Below, piece by piece: positions 1-6,921 of a stretch of 20,030 nt of DNA (positions are counted from its first letter, which is position 1; each line of letters begins with the position of its first letter). The DNA comes from an uncultured Oscillospiraceae bacterium. GTDB lineage: Bacteria; Bacillota; Clostridia; Oscillospirales; Oscillospiraceae. Both the position numbers and the translations under genes were made by a program. Under the pieces are notes generated by a model that had not been told where the DNA came from, did no database searches, and saw nothing but the letters and a program-made list of their open reading frames with translations. The DNA is taken from contig CAKTJA010000008.1 of the NCBI GenBank assembly GCA_934567115.1, forward strand, positions 1 through 20,030. Direction: 5' to 3'.

Positions 1-285
1 GATCTCCTCCTGCGTATACGGCTCATACGCCTCCGTCCGGATCTGGGAAAGCACGGGCGACATGGTGAACAGCGTCAAAAACAGCGCCATGCCGACCAGC
101 ACCAGATTGGGCGGCGTCTGCTGCGTGCCGATCGCGGTACGCAGAAACGAGAAGGAAACGATATATCTGGTGAAGGACGTCATCATCACCAGCAGCGAGG
201 GAAGCAGGGCAAGCATCGTGGTCAGAAACAGGATCTCCAACGCCTGCACGTTTTCGCCATTGACATTGATCAGGCTTTCGGTCAC
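1..285 (-). CDS. fliP: Flagellar export gate protein FliP (N-terminal part, cut by window edge)
   Basis: FliP forms, with FliQ and FliR, the membrane core of the flagellar type III export gate. The first 95 codons are present. They read VTESLINVNGENVQALEIL, then a hydrophobic segment, then the family signature MMTSFTRYIVSFSFLRTAIG followed by TQQTPPNLVLVGMALFLTLF, which closely resembles B. subtilis FliP as I remember it. The start is GTG at 285-283, preceded by a strong SD (AGAGGTGAG) that overlaps the end of fliO. As in B. subtilis, and unlike enterobacteria, there is no cleavable signal peptide before the first membrane segment. The rest of the gene lies beyond position 1, presumably followed by fliQ, fliR, flhB and flhA. 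Confidence 0.95.
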   Translation of the reverse strand, partial: MTESLINVNGENVQALEILFLTTMLALLPSLLVMMTSFTRYIVSFSFLRTAIGTQQTPPNLVLVGMALFLTLFTMSPVLSQIRTEAYEPYTQEEI

Positions 286-292
286 CTTTTTC

Positions 293-664
293 TCACCTCT
301 GCACTTTCTGGTGTAAAATTGCGTTTACCGCATCTTTAAAGCTTTTCTGTGCGGTTTTTTCCTCCTGACCGCCGCTGCTCCGCCACAGCGCGGCCTCCTC
401 CTCCGAAAGCTCCGCCAGAAGCGAGATGCCGCCGGCAGCGCATCCAAGAAGGAAGCACCGCTTTCCGACCGACGCCACGAGCAGCGACTGATCCTTCGCG
501 ACGGAGATCTTCGCAAGGATCTCCAGCCGCTCTCCGCTCCTTCCCGCCGCGAAGCGGCCGGGCACGGAAAAGCCGGCCATACGCCGCGTGACCCAGTAGC
601 ACAGTCCCAAAATCGCGACCGTGCAGAGAAGGACCCAGAGGATGTAGAGAACGTCGCCGGGCAT
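293..664 (-). CDS. fliO: Flagellar biosynthesis protein FliO
   Basis: FliO is a small membrane protein that helps assemble the FliP ring of the export gate. The 123-residue product has one N-terminal membrane segment (about residues 5-24), a basic stretch, and the compact cytoplasmic FliO/FliZ domain containing LEILAKISVAKDQSLLVASV, which is the conserved part of the family. It lies between cheY and fliP, as in Bacillus. The ATG at 664-662 is only 4 nt after the cheY stop and has no recognisable SD (the preceding bases are CTCCTTAACAAA), so translation is probably coupled to cheY. Its TGA stop is 7 nt before the fliP start. Confidence 0.92.
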   Translation of the reverse strand: MPGDVLYILWVLLCTVAILGLCYWVTRRMAGFSVPGRFAAGRSGERLEILAKISVAKDQSLLVASVGKRCFLLGCAAGGISLLAELSEEEAALWRSSGGQEEKTAQKSFKDAVNAILHQKVQR

Positions 665-668
665 TTTG

Positions 669-1037
669 TTAAGGAGCGCCCAGGATCGTGTTGACAGTCT
701 TCAGCACGCGGTCGGGCTTGAAGGGCTTAACGATAAAGTCCTTGGCGCCGGAACGAACCGCGTCCATAACCATGCTCTCCTGACCCATCGCGGAGCACAT
801 GACGACGCTTGCGCCGTTGTCCTTGGCGCGAATGGCTTTCAGGGCCTCCAGACCGTCCATATTGGGCATCGTGATATCCATGATGACCAGATCCGGCTTG
901 AGCTCGCTGAACTTTTCCACCGCGTCCGCGCCGTCCACAGCCTCGTGGAGATCCGTATAGCCGTTCTTGCTGAGCGTGTCCTTCAGCATTTTCCGCATGA
1001 ACGCCGCGTCGTCAACCAGTAAAATCTTTTTAGCCAT
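669..1037 (-). CDS. cheY: Chemotaxis response regulator CheY
   Basis: Single-domain receiver of 122 residues. It carries phosphoryl signals from CheA to the flagellar switch. The acidic pair is D9-D10, the phospho-acceptor is D54 (in LVIMDITMPNMDG), the switch serine is S82 (VVMCSAMGQ) and the conserved lysine is K104 (VKPF), so all catalytic residues are present. The start was placed at ATG 1037 (MAKKILLVDD) because AAGGATGG lies 8 nt upstream; the reading frame extends 7 codons further to a TTG without a better SD. It lies 72 bp after fliY, which encodes a CheY-P phosphatase, so the signal, its target (FliM/FliY) and its off-switch are adjacent. The cheY-fliY-fliO linkage matches Bacillus and clostridial fla/che operons. 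Confidence 0.96.
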   Translation of the reverse strand: MAKKILLVDDAAFMRKMLKDTLSKNGYTDLHEAVDGADAVEKFSELKPDLVIMDITMPNMDGLEALKAIRAKDNGASVVMCSAMGQESMVMDAVRSGAKDFIVKPFKPDRVLKTVNTILGAP

Positions 1038-1109
1038 GACTGTTTCCATCCTTTTCAAAACTGTTTAGTTAAATGCTATTTTTAACAGGCAGCCGTGATT
1101 CCGGCAAAA

Positions 1110-1304
1110 TCATTTCTTAGCCTTTTCTTCCAGAACGGAGCCCTGTACGATCTCGGTGATGCGAACGCCGAAGTTATCGTCGATCACGACCACGTCGCCC
1201 TTTGCGACGCACTTCCCGTTCACGAAGAGGTCCACCTGATCGCCCGCGAGCTTGTCAAGCACCAGCAGAGAGCCCTTGGAAAATTCGAGGATCTCCTGCA
1301 CCTT
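1110..1304 (-). pseudogene. fliY: Detached C-terminal SpoA/FliN part of FliY, after an in-frame TGA
   Basis: These 64 codons continue in the same frame directly after the TGA at 1307-1305. They encode the remainder of the FliN/SpoA domain: [20 protein letters not shown], then [20 protein letters not shown], then [12 protein letters not shown]. This is a near-consensus FliN C terminus that normally dimerises and contacts FliM and FliH. The only possible early start is a GTG at 1301-1299, and I see no SD before it. Independent translation is therefore unlikely and would yield only part of the SpoA fold. No second lesion is present. Either the gene is recently broken, the stop is read through, or the base is a sequence error. 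Confidence 0.8.
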
Positions 1305-2513
1305 TCACTGCGTACGGCCGATCTCCACCGTCACCTGCAGCGGGACCTCCATGATCAGCTCAAGGTTCTGCGCCTGCTCCTTGCCGAGCGTTTCAAGCAG
1401 ATCCATCTCCGGCATGGCGACGGGCTTGGTGTTGATGACCTTCGGCTCAGGCTGCGGCGGATAGCCGTACGGATACGGCGGGTAGTACATCTGCGGCGGG
1501 TAGCCCATATAGCCGCCCATGGGAGGGACCGCCCCTGCGGGCATCCCCTGCGGAGCCTGTGCCGAAGCCGCGGGAGCGGCCTGAACCGGCGGCTGCTGCA
1601 TGACCGGCTGCGGAGCGGGCTGCTGCATAACGGGCGCGGGCTGCTGAGCAGGTGCGGGAGCCGGCTGAGCGCCGCCCGCGTTCCCTGCCAGAAGCTTTTC
1701 GATCTCGTCCTGACTGAGCTTTCCGCCGTCGCCCTCCGAAGCGGGCGCGGGAGCGGGAGCCGGGGCCGGCTGAGCGCTGCCCGCGTTCCCCGCCAGAAGC
1801 TTTTCGATCTCGTCCTGACTGAGCTTTCCGCCGTCGCCCTCCGAAGCGGGCGCGGGAGCGGGTGCGGGGGCCGGTGCGGGTTCCGGAGCCGGAGCCGGCG
1901 CGGGAGCCTCTTCCTCGTCGCCGAGTCCGAGACCTCTGAGCAGTTCCTTCGCCAGATCGACGCTCATGACGTTCATAAACTCGCTCTCAAGCGCGTTCTC
2001 GATCTTCAGTGAGAACCGGACCACAACGATGGTCTCCGCCCCGGCGGGAAGATGGTTCTTCTTAAAGTCGTCAATATTCTCCAGCTCAAACGGGACCGGC
2101 GTGGAGATGTTGACCGGGTATCCGAGAAAGTCCGACATCGCCGTCGAGGCCGCGCCCATCATCTGGTTCATAACCTCGCAGACGGCGCTGATGGTCAGCT
2201 CGTTAAGCTCGAACTCCTCATCGGTGGTCTCGCTTCCCATAAGGATATCGACGATCACCTTGATATCGCTCCTGCGCAGCAGCATGATGTTGCTGCCCTC
2301 CAGGCCCTCGACGTACTTGATCTCCACACCCATGGCCGGCTCAAGCTTGCCGAGCGTAAAATCCTTCACCGGGACCACAAAAACCTTCGGCGTCGTAATA
2401 TCAACTCTGTGGTCCAGCATGTTCGAGACCGCGGTAGCCGAGGAGCCAAGGCTGATATTCATCATTTCCCCGATAGCATCCAATTCCATCGAGTTAAACA
2501 GTTCTTTGTCCAT
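1305..2513 (-). CDS. fliY: Flagellar switch phosphatase FliY (truncated by an in-frame TGA)
   Basis: FliY is the Gram-positive switch subunit that joins a CheC-like CheY-P phosphatase to a FliN/SpoA domain. Residues 1-195 are the CheC-like part. Both active sites match S/D-x3-E-x2-N-x22-P: D12, E16, N19, P42 and S109, E113, N116, P139. Residues about 200-365 form a Pro/Ala/Gln/Tyr-rich linker holding two copies of LSQDEIEKLL (231-240 and 266-275). The SpoA domain begins near residue 383 (AQNLELIMEVPLQVTVEIGR) but stops at codon 403, a TGA; the rest follows in frame at 1110-1304. The start is ATG 2513, with AAAGGAG 11 nt upstream inside the end of fliM. A GTG at 2525 is too close to that SD. 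Intact length would be 467 residues, longer than B. subtilis FliY because of the linker. Unlike B. subtilis FliY, the N terminus has no docking peptide. Confidence 0.9.
   Translation of the reverse strand: MDKELFNSMELDAIGEMMNISLGSSATAVSNMLDHRVDITTPKVFVVPVKDFTLGKLEPAMGVEIKYVEGLEGSNIMLLRRSDIKVIVDILMGSETTDEEFELNELTISAVCEVMNQMMGAASTAMSDFLGYPVNISTPVPFELENIDDFKKNHLPAGAETIVVVRFSLKIENALESEFMNVMSVDLAKELLRGLGLGDEEEAPAPAPAPEPAPAPAPAPAPASEGDGGKLSQDEIEKLLAGNAGSAQPAPAPAPAPASEGDGGKLSQDEIEKLLAGNAGGAQPAPAPAQQPAPVMQQPAPQPVMQQPPVQAAPAASAQAPQGMPAGAVPPMGGYMGYPPQMYYPPYPYGYPPQPEPKVINTKPVAMPEMDLLETLGKEQAQNLELIMEVPLQVTVEIGRTQ
1661..1870. repeat. 105-bp tandem duplication inside fliY
   Basis: Two direct copies (1661-1765 and 1766-1870) differ at only a few bases and keep the reading frame. 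Each encodes 35 residues: a Pro-Ala run, then SEGDGGKLSQDEIEKLLAGN. The near-identity at DNA level indicates a recent duplication or ongoing homogenisation; such a repeat could expand or contract by slippage or recombination. Each copy contains one CheY-docking-like motif. Confidence 0.93.
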
Positions 2514-2517
2514 TCGC

Positions 2518-3522
2518 CTATTCACTCCTTTGTTCGGCCTGATAGCATACTTCGTCTATTTTCACGGCCATATTTTTCTTATGGGTACCCATTTTACCTG
2601 TAAACCAGTGGTAACCGCCAATGTCCAGATAGACCGACGATTCCTTGGAACAGCCCAGATCGATCACATCTCCCACGTTCAAATGGTAGATGTCGTTCAG
2701 CGAAAGCCTTGTCTGACCCAGGATCGAGATGATCTCAAGACTGGAATCGCGCAGCTTATCGAAGATCTCTTCCGAATTATCCTCAGAGGCCAGCTTGCGG
2801 ACCGGATTTTCCCGGCTGATCTCCGCGAAAATGCTTGTCAGCATTTCGCCCGGAAGACAGATGCTCATTCGTCCGGAGATATTGGTGAACTGCATTCTCA
2901 TATCGACGATGATCACGATCTCGTCCAGACCGATAATCTGGCTGAGCGTCGGATTGACGTCGGTTTTGCTGTAGGAAAACTCTATGGGAATGTAATTCTC
3001 CCAGCTGCCGCCCATCACGGAGACCATGTCGCTCACCAGATCCTCATACAGCTGAAGCTCCAGATCCGTGTAGGCGTAATCTCCGGGAAGGGTCTCGTCC
3101 ACCGAGCCCTCGCCGCCCATCAGCCGGTCCATCATGCTCAACGCGGTCGGGGTCGAAAGGAAGAACATCAGCGGCTCTCCCTGCGCCTTATCCTTGATGG
3201 AAACATCGACGAGAGCCAGAACGTCTCCCTCCGTCAGCGCATTGGAAAACTCGTAAAACCGCTGCTCCTCAATACTCTCGACCGTGATCTCACAATTCGC
3301 GCGAAGCCTCGCATTCAGGCGGGAATTGATAATGCGGGAGTAGTTGTCAAAAATGCCGTTAAGCATTTTTATGCGATCCTTGGTAAATTTTCTCGGACTG
3401 CTGAAGTCGTATTTTCGGTATTTCTTTTCCTGCTCTTCAGCCGGTTGATTCAAATCTTTTTCTCCGCTGCGAACCGCGTTTAGCAGAGCGTCAATCTGAC
3501 TTTGTGATAATACTTCTGCCAT
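2518..3522 (-). CDS. fliM: Flagellar motor switch protein FliM
   Basis: FliM is the middle-ring subunit of the C-ring and the main docking site for phosphorylated CheY. The 334-residue product begins with the CheY-binding peptide LSQSQIDALL (residues 5-14), followed by a flexible linker, the CheC-like middle domain (including RLMGGEG and the SWENYIPIEF segment) and a C-terminal SpoA domain (DIYHLNVGDVIDLG). Length is normal for the family. The ATG at 3522-3520 has a good SD (GAGGGAATTTC). Its TAG stop is 4 nt before the fliY ATG, so the two switch genes are tightly coupled. Upstream is motB rather than the usual fliL. Confidence 0.97.
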   Translation of the reverse strand: MAEVLSQSQIDALLNAVRSGEKDLNQPAEEQEKKYRKYDFSSPRKFTKDRIKMLNGIFDNYSRIINSRLNARLRANCEITVESIEEQRFYEFSNALTEGDVLALVDVSIKDKAQGEPLMFFLSTPTALSMMDRLMGGEGSVDETLPGDYAYTDLELQLYEDLVSDMVSVMGGSWENYIPIEFSYSKTDVNPTLSQIIGLDEIVIIVDMRMQFTNISGRMSICLPGEMLTSIFAEISRENPVRKLASEDNSEEIFDKLRDSSLEIISILGQTRLSLNDIYHLNVGDVIDLGCSKESSVYLDIGGYHWFTGKMGTHKKNMAVKIDEVCYQAEQRSE

Positions 3523-3592
3523 GAAATTCCCTCACACACTCTATTGACAAATCCGGCTGCCCACACCGCTCATACTCTCGGGCGCGCCTTGC
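3523..3592 (-). other. motB-fliM spacer lacking fliL
   Basis: In many Firmicutes fliL sits directly before fliM. Here only 70 bp separate motB from fliM. The spacer holds a GGCGCGCC palindrome and the fliM SD. The only short frame (MSGVGSRICQ) is too small to interpret. I see no FliL-like sequence, terminator or convincing promoter. Confidence 0.7.
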
Positions 3593-4357
3593 CTATGCTT
3601 CGTATTGCTGAAGGCCCTCCTTGAGCTCGTTCTCCAGATTCCGCCCGCTCACGATCATTTCCACACGGCGATTCTTCGCGCGTCCCTCCGAGGTGTCGTT
3701 ATCCGCCACGGGCCGCCACTGACCGATCCCCTCGCTCACAAGCCTTGCGGGGTCGAGCGTACAGTTCTCCTGCACATAGATCACGACGTTGGTCGCGCGC
3801 AGACTGGCAAGCGTACGGTCCGTCCTCGGGTTGTTCAGCTCGTTGGGCGTGGCCTGTGCCGTGTGCCCGAGAACGCGCACCTCGTCGATCGACCGCGCCG
3901 CCTTGCTGAGCATATCGCTCACCGCGTCGAGCACCGGCTTGCTGTCCTCGCGCAGGACCGGGCTGTCTCCGTCGAAGAAGACCGCCTGATTAAACGCGAT
4001 AAACACCTTGCCGTCACCCTTGGTAACGGAGATCTGTCCCTCCGTTCCCTCCTGCTGAGCCGCCAGCTGCTTGAGCTGCTGATAAAGCTCCTCTATGTCC
4101 TGGTCGATCTGCGCCTGTGTGGTGATCGGCGTTCCTCCCTCGCTGTCCTGATCCGCGTTGGGGCCGTCTCCGCCCGGCGTTTCGGTCGGCGTCTCCACAG
4201 CCATCGGATTGAAGCTCATAACCAGAGCCTTCCACTTATCCTCGCTGATGGTAGACATGGAATAAAGCAATACAAAGAAGCAGAGAAGAAGCGTCACCAT
4301 GTCTCCGTATGTATCCATCCAATTTGCGCCGCCGCCGCTTCTTGCTTTTCTCTTCAA
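3593..4357 (-). CDS. motB: Flagellar stator protein MotB
   Basis: MotB anchors the proton-driven stator to peptidoglycan. The sequence NWMDTYGDMVTLLLCFFVLL is the single membrane segment; the Asp of TYGDMVT (D19 from this start) is the essential ion-carrying residue. A hydrophilic linker follows, with acidic and Gln-rich stretches (plug and linker region), and then a C-terminal OmpA-like peptidoglycan-binding domain (VRVLGHTAQA ... RAKNRRVEMIV). The start was placed at TTG 4357 because GGGGGAG lies 5 nt upstream; a GTG two codons earlier (4363) abuts that SD and is less likely. It follows motA by 57 bp. Ion specificity (H+ or Na+) cannot be decided here. Confidence 0.95.
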   Translation of the reverse strand: MKRKARSGGGANWMDTYGDMVTLLLCFFVLLYSMSTISEDKWKALVMSFNPMAVETPTETPGGDGPNADQDSEGGTPITTQAQIDQDIEELYQQLKQLAAQQEGTEGQISVTKGDGKVFIAFNQAVFFDGDSPVLREDSKPVLDAVSDMLSKAARSIDEVRVLGHTAQATPNELNNPRTDRTLASLRATNVVIYVQENCTLDPARLVSEGIGQWRPVADNDTSEGRAKNRRVEMIVSGRNLENELKEGLQQYEA

Positions 4358-4414
4358 GGTCACTCCCCCGTTCTTCCGTACGTCCCGCTGTTTCGGGTCC
4401 CGTCCATTGCCCGT

Positions 4415-5239
4415 TTACTTCTCCGCGCCCTCCGCGGAGATCTCGCGCTGCTTCTGCGACATGTAGGTCAGCAGCTTCTCACGGAGGAACTTGGGATTCT
4501 CGCCCGCCTGAATGGACATGATGCCCTCGACAATGATCATCTTGCACAGGACCTCCTCTTCATCGCGGTTGCGCAGCAGCGTTGCGATAGGGCCGAAGAA
4601 CATGTGCGCCAGAATGCATCCGTATAGTGTTGTGATGAGCGCAGTACCCATGTCGGAACCGATGGTGTTGCTTCCCGTGCCAAGGTCCATGCCCTTGAGC
4701 ATGTTGATCAGTCCGACCAGCGTACCGACCATACCGAAGGCCGGCGCCACCGAGGAAGCCTTGTCGTACATGGCGGCGGCGTCCTCGTGACGCGCGGACA
4801 TGCACTCAATGTCATTTTCAAGAATGTTGCGGACCTTGTCCTGATCGTAGGCGTCCACGATCAGCATGATCGCCTGTCTGAAAAAGGGATCCTGCTGCTC
4901 GTTCGCCTTCTCCTCCAGCGCAAGCAGACCGTTCTTTCTCGCGATCTGCGCAAGGTCCACCAGCTGGTCGATATACTGCTTGGGGTCGAAGAGCTTGTTG
5001 TTCAGGATGATCCGGAAATGCTTGGGCATCGCCTTGAGCATTTTGCCGGGGAAGCTCGCCACAACAACAAAGATCGTACACCCGATGGTGATGAGGATAC
5101 TTGCCGGGTCAAAAAAGTTGATCAGATTTCCGAATGTGACTGTGATGTCCAGATTCGGAACCAGCGAAACGCTGGTCACCATACCGAAAATGCAGACAAT
5201 AACCGCACCCAGCACGCCTATGATATAGTTTAAGTTCAT
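4415..5239 (-). CDS. motA: Flagellar stator protein MotA
   Basis: MotA forms the ring of the stator channel and pushes on FliG. The 274-residue protein has four membrane segments (two near the N terminus, two around residues 163-222) and a large cytoplasmic loop between the second and third. The loop carries R101 and E109/E110 in ARKNGLLALEE, matching the torque-contact charges Arg90 and Glu98 of E. coli MotA. Conserved prolines P166 (SVAPAFGMVG) and P217 (MFFGPIATLL) frame the channel. The ATG at 5239 has the SD GAGGGGAG. The gene follows flbD, whose product is known in B. subtilis to increase stator power. Confidence 0.96.
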   Translation of the reverse strand: MNLNYIIGVLGAVIVCIFGMVTSVSLVPNLDITVTFGNLINFFDPASILITIGCTIFVVVASFPGKMLKAMPKHFRIILNNKLFDPKQYIDQLVDLAQIARKNGLLALEEKANEQQDPFFRQAIMLIVDAYDQDKVRNILENDIECMSARHEDAAAMYDKASSVAPAFGMVGTLVGLINMLKGMDLGTGSNTIGSDMGTALITTLYGCILAHMFFGPIATLLRNRDEEEVLCKMIIVEGIMSIQAGENPKFLREKLLTYMSQKQREISAEGAEK

Positions 5240-5296
5240 ACCGCTATACTCCCCTCAGCCGGGTTCACCCTCCGACCGATGTGTTTTTTCTATCTC

Positions 5297-5512
5297 TTAA
5301 CGCTTGTCAGTCACCGTAATTTCACGGTGGATATCCTGTACCTTGGCGTTGTATTCCGCAATTTTATCAACGATCTCACTTACCGTCTCTCTGACGAGGA
5401 AGTAGTCGTGGTTCATCATGGTAATTTTCACTTCGGGTATGCTCTCGATGCATTCGATCTGCAAATGGTTCACAAGGAACTTTTCCGTGTTTCTTTTCGT
5501 CAAAAGGATCAT
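5297..5512 (-). CDS. flbD: FlbD/SwrD family flagellar protein
   Basis: A 71-residue protein of the small FlbD/SwrD family. It starts MILLTKRNTEKFLVNHLQIE and continues CIESIPEVKITMMNHDYFLV, which is the family pattern (a short beta-rich N-terminal half and a helical tail). In B. subtilis SwrD raises the torque from MotAB and is needed for swarming; by homology a similar role is likely here, and motA-motB follow directly. The ATG at 5512 has the SD GAGGAGAGT. The unrelated Caulobacter sigma-54 activator is also called FlbD and should not be confused with it. Confidence 0.9.
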   Translation of the reverse strand: MILLTKRNTEKFLVNHLQIECIESIPEVKITMMNHDYFLVRETVSEIVDKIAEYNAKVQDIHREITVTDKR

Positions 5513-5532
5513 ACTCTCCTCGCTTTCCCGCC

Positions 5533-5564
5533 GGCCGGTGAGACGCCTGAGCGCCTCACCGGCC
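5533..5564 (-). other. Strong mRNA hairpin between flgE and flbD
   Basis: In the mRNA sense the arms GGCCGGTGAG and CTCACCGGCC pair fully, and the stem continues through one G-U pair and CGC/GCG to a UCAG loop: 14 base pairs in all. The G-U pair exists only in minus-strand RNA; the complementary strand would have an A-C mismatch. No U-tract follows, so it is not a standard terminator. It ends about 20 nt before the flbD ATG. Confidence 0.85.
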
Positions 5565-5596
5565 CCGCGTTGATTCGAAGTTTACTTTCGGGGGTC

Positions 5597-6823
5597 TTAA
5601 CGCTTCATGTTGACCAGCTCTTCGAGCATGGAGTCTGTCACTGTGATGATACGGGTATTGGCTTGATAGCCGCGCTGCGCCTTGATCATCTCGGAGATCT
5701 CGGTCGCAAGGTCCACGTTGGAGCCTTCCAGTCCGCCGGTGTACAGCGTCGTCGTACCGGCGCTGCCGATCTCGGCCTTGCGGCTGAGCTCCACATCGGC
5801 GTCGGGATCGTTGGGGTCCTTCGCAAGGCTGCCGTTGACGTGGGTGATCCCAAGCTCCGACGCAACGCCGCCGAGCATGGAGACCTGCAGGTCGCCCGCG
5901 CCCGCGCTGCAGCTGTAGTAAGATTCGCCCTCGTGGGTCACGCCGTCGGGGTTGGTGACGTTGCCGATGGCGAGGAAGCCGATGGTGATCGGCTGATCGG
6001 TATCCTTGAGCGTACCGGAAATGCGGCCGCTCTTGGTGTCGATGCTGATGCTGTCGATCTGGGCGAAGGCAAGCGGGTTGGTGTCCGCCACGATGTCAGC
6101 GCCGTTCTCATCCTTCGGCCAATAATCCTCAAGACGGATGGCCGTGGCGTTTCCGCCCGCGCCGACGTTATTGGCGTCCTCCACCACGGGGTAGCGGACC
6201 TTGTAGGAATACTCGAACTCGTCCTTCAGCTTGCCGTTATCCATTGCGTCGGCCTTCGTCGCCTCCGCGCCGGTCTGCTTGTTGACGATGACCTTTTCCA
6301 TTCTCGGCAGACGGATCGGCACAAGCTGATCACTGACCTTGGGATTCCCGTCCGCCGTGGTGCCGTAGGTCAGGAAGCCGTAGACCGCGTTGCCCTTGCC
6401 ATCGACGAGGTAGCCGTCCGGGCCGAACTTGAAGTCGCCCACGCGGGTAAGCTTCAGGCTCTTAAAGGTGGTGGGGTCCTGCGCGTCGATGACCTTGGCG
6501 ATATCCTTGTCGCCGACCATGAAAAAGCCGTCGCCATAGAGCATGCAGTCCATGGGATTGCCGGGGTCGTAGGTGCCGGTGGTCATGTTCAGGTCGATGC
6601 TCGCCACCTGAGAGCCGTAACCGATCTGAGAGGGGTTTCTGCCGCCGGTGGTCGCGGTTCCGTCGGAACCGCCGCTGTAGGTGGTGTACAGCGCATCGCG
6701 GAACACGGTGCGCTGCGCCTTGTATCCGCTGGTGTTGACGTTGGCGATATTGTTGCCGAGAACATTCAGTTTGTTCATGTGGGTCCGCAGACCCGCAATT
6801 GCCGCGTACATTGATCCAGTCAT
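5597..6823 (-). CDS. flgE: Flagellar hook protein FlgE
   Basis: FlgE polymerises into the hook, the universal joint outside the cell. The 408-residue protein has the rod/hook N-terminal signature (MYAAIAGLRTHMNKLNVLGN, then NIANVNTSGYKAQRTVF) and the matching C-terminal coiled region (GGLEGSNVDLATEISEMIKA, QRGYQANTRIITVTDSMLEE). The middle carries a FlgEFG-type beta domain and a larger variable insertion, which makes it longer than B. subtilis FlgE (about 264 residues). The ATG at 6823 has AAAGGAGA about 11 nt upstream. It follows the TIGR02530-type gene and precedes flbD. Both flanking spacers contain mRNA hairpins. Confidence 0.96.
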   Translation of the reverse strand: MTGSMYAAIAGLRTHMNKLNVLGNNIANVNTSGYKAQRTVFRDALYTTYSGGSDGTATTGGRNPSQIGYGSQVASIDLNMTTGTYDPGNPMDCMLYGDGFFMVGDKDIAKVIDAQDPTTFKSLKLTRVGDFKFGPDGYLVDGKGNAVYGFLTYGTTADGNPKVSDQLVPIRLPRMEKVIVNKQTGAEATKADAMDNGKLKDEFEYSYKVRYPVVEDANNVGAGGNATAIRLEDYWPKDENGADIVADTNPLAFAQIDSISIDTKSGRISGTLKDTDQPITIGFLAIGNVTNPDGVTHEGESYYSCSAGAGDLQVSMLGGVASELGITHVNGSLAKDPNDPDADVELSRKAEIGSAGTTTLYTGGLEGSNVDLATEISEMIKAQRGYQANTRIITVTDSMLEELVNMKR

Positions 6824-6859
6824 ATTTTAAGCTGTCTCCTTTCGGTTCTGACGCCGTGT

Positions 6860-6884
6860 GCGCCTCATCAATCGGGTGAGACGC
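6860..6884 (-). other. mRNA hairpin upstream of flgE
   Basis: In the mRNA sense GCGTCTCA pairs with TGAGGCGC (8 bp including one pair that is G-U only in this strand) around a 9-nt loop. No U-tract follows. The same two 8-nt arms occur, in reverse order, in the hairpin downstream of flgE. Confidence 0.75.
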
Positions 6885-6921
6885 GATAGCCTCCGAAAAA
6901 CCGGTCCTGCCATCTGTAGTA

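Noticed and set aside
1060..1106. Possible internal promoter before cheY (TTGCCG, 17 bp, TAAAAA) and a GTTAAA/TTTAAC inverted repeat
   Set aside because: The -35 and -10 match poorly, and the inverted repeat is a short AT-rich stem; not enough to call a promoter.
1305..1307. Alternative genetic code or selenocysteine to explain the fliY TGA
   Set aside because: TGA ends several intact genes here (fliO, fliI, fliF, yitT, Nudix), the family has Arg/Lys rather than Cys or Trp at this site, and no selenocysteine-type hairpin is evident just after it.
1095..2012. Long plus-strand open frame opposite fliY
   Set aside because: It is the antisense of the GC-rich fliY linker and FliN region. Composition is repetitive (Arg/Leu/Ser), and the minus strand has clear family matches.
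3541..3592. TTGTCA in the motB-fliM spacer as a -35 element
   Set aside because: No -10-like sequence at 16-18 bp downstream; the region there is GTGTGTGAGGG.
5533..5564. Hairpin between flgE and flbD as an intrinsic terminator
   Set aside because: The stem is strong, but the following sense sequence is GGCGGGAAAGCG with no U-tract, and flbD-motA-motB lack another promoter.
5279..6814. Plus-strand open frame of 511 codons opposite flgE
   Set aside because: Antisense shadow of flgE, rich in Val/Asp/His/Arg with no family resemblance.
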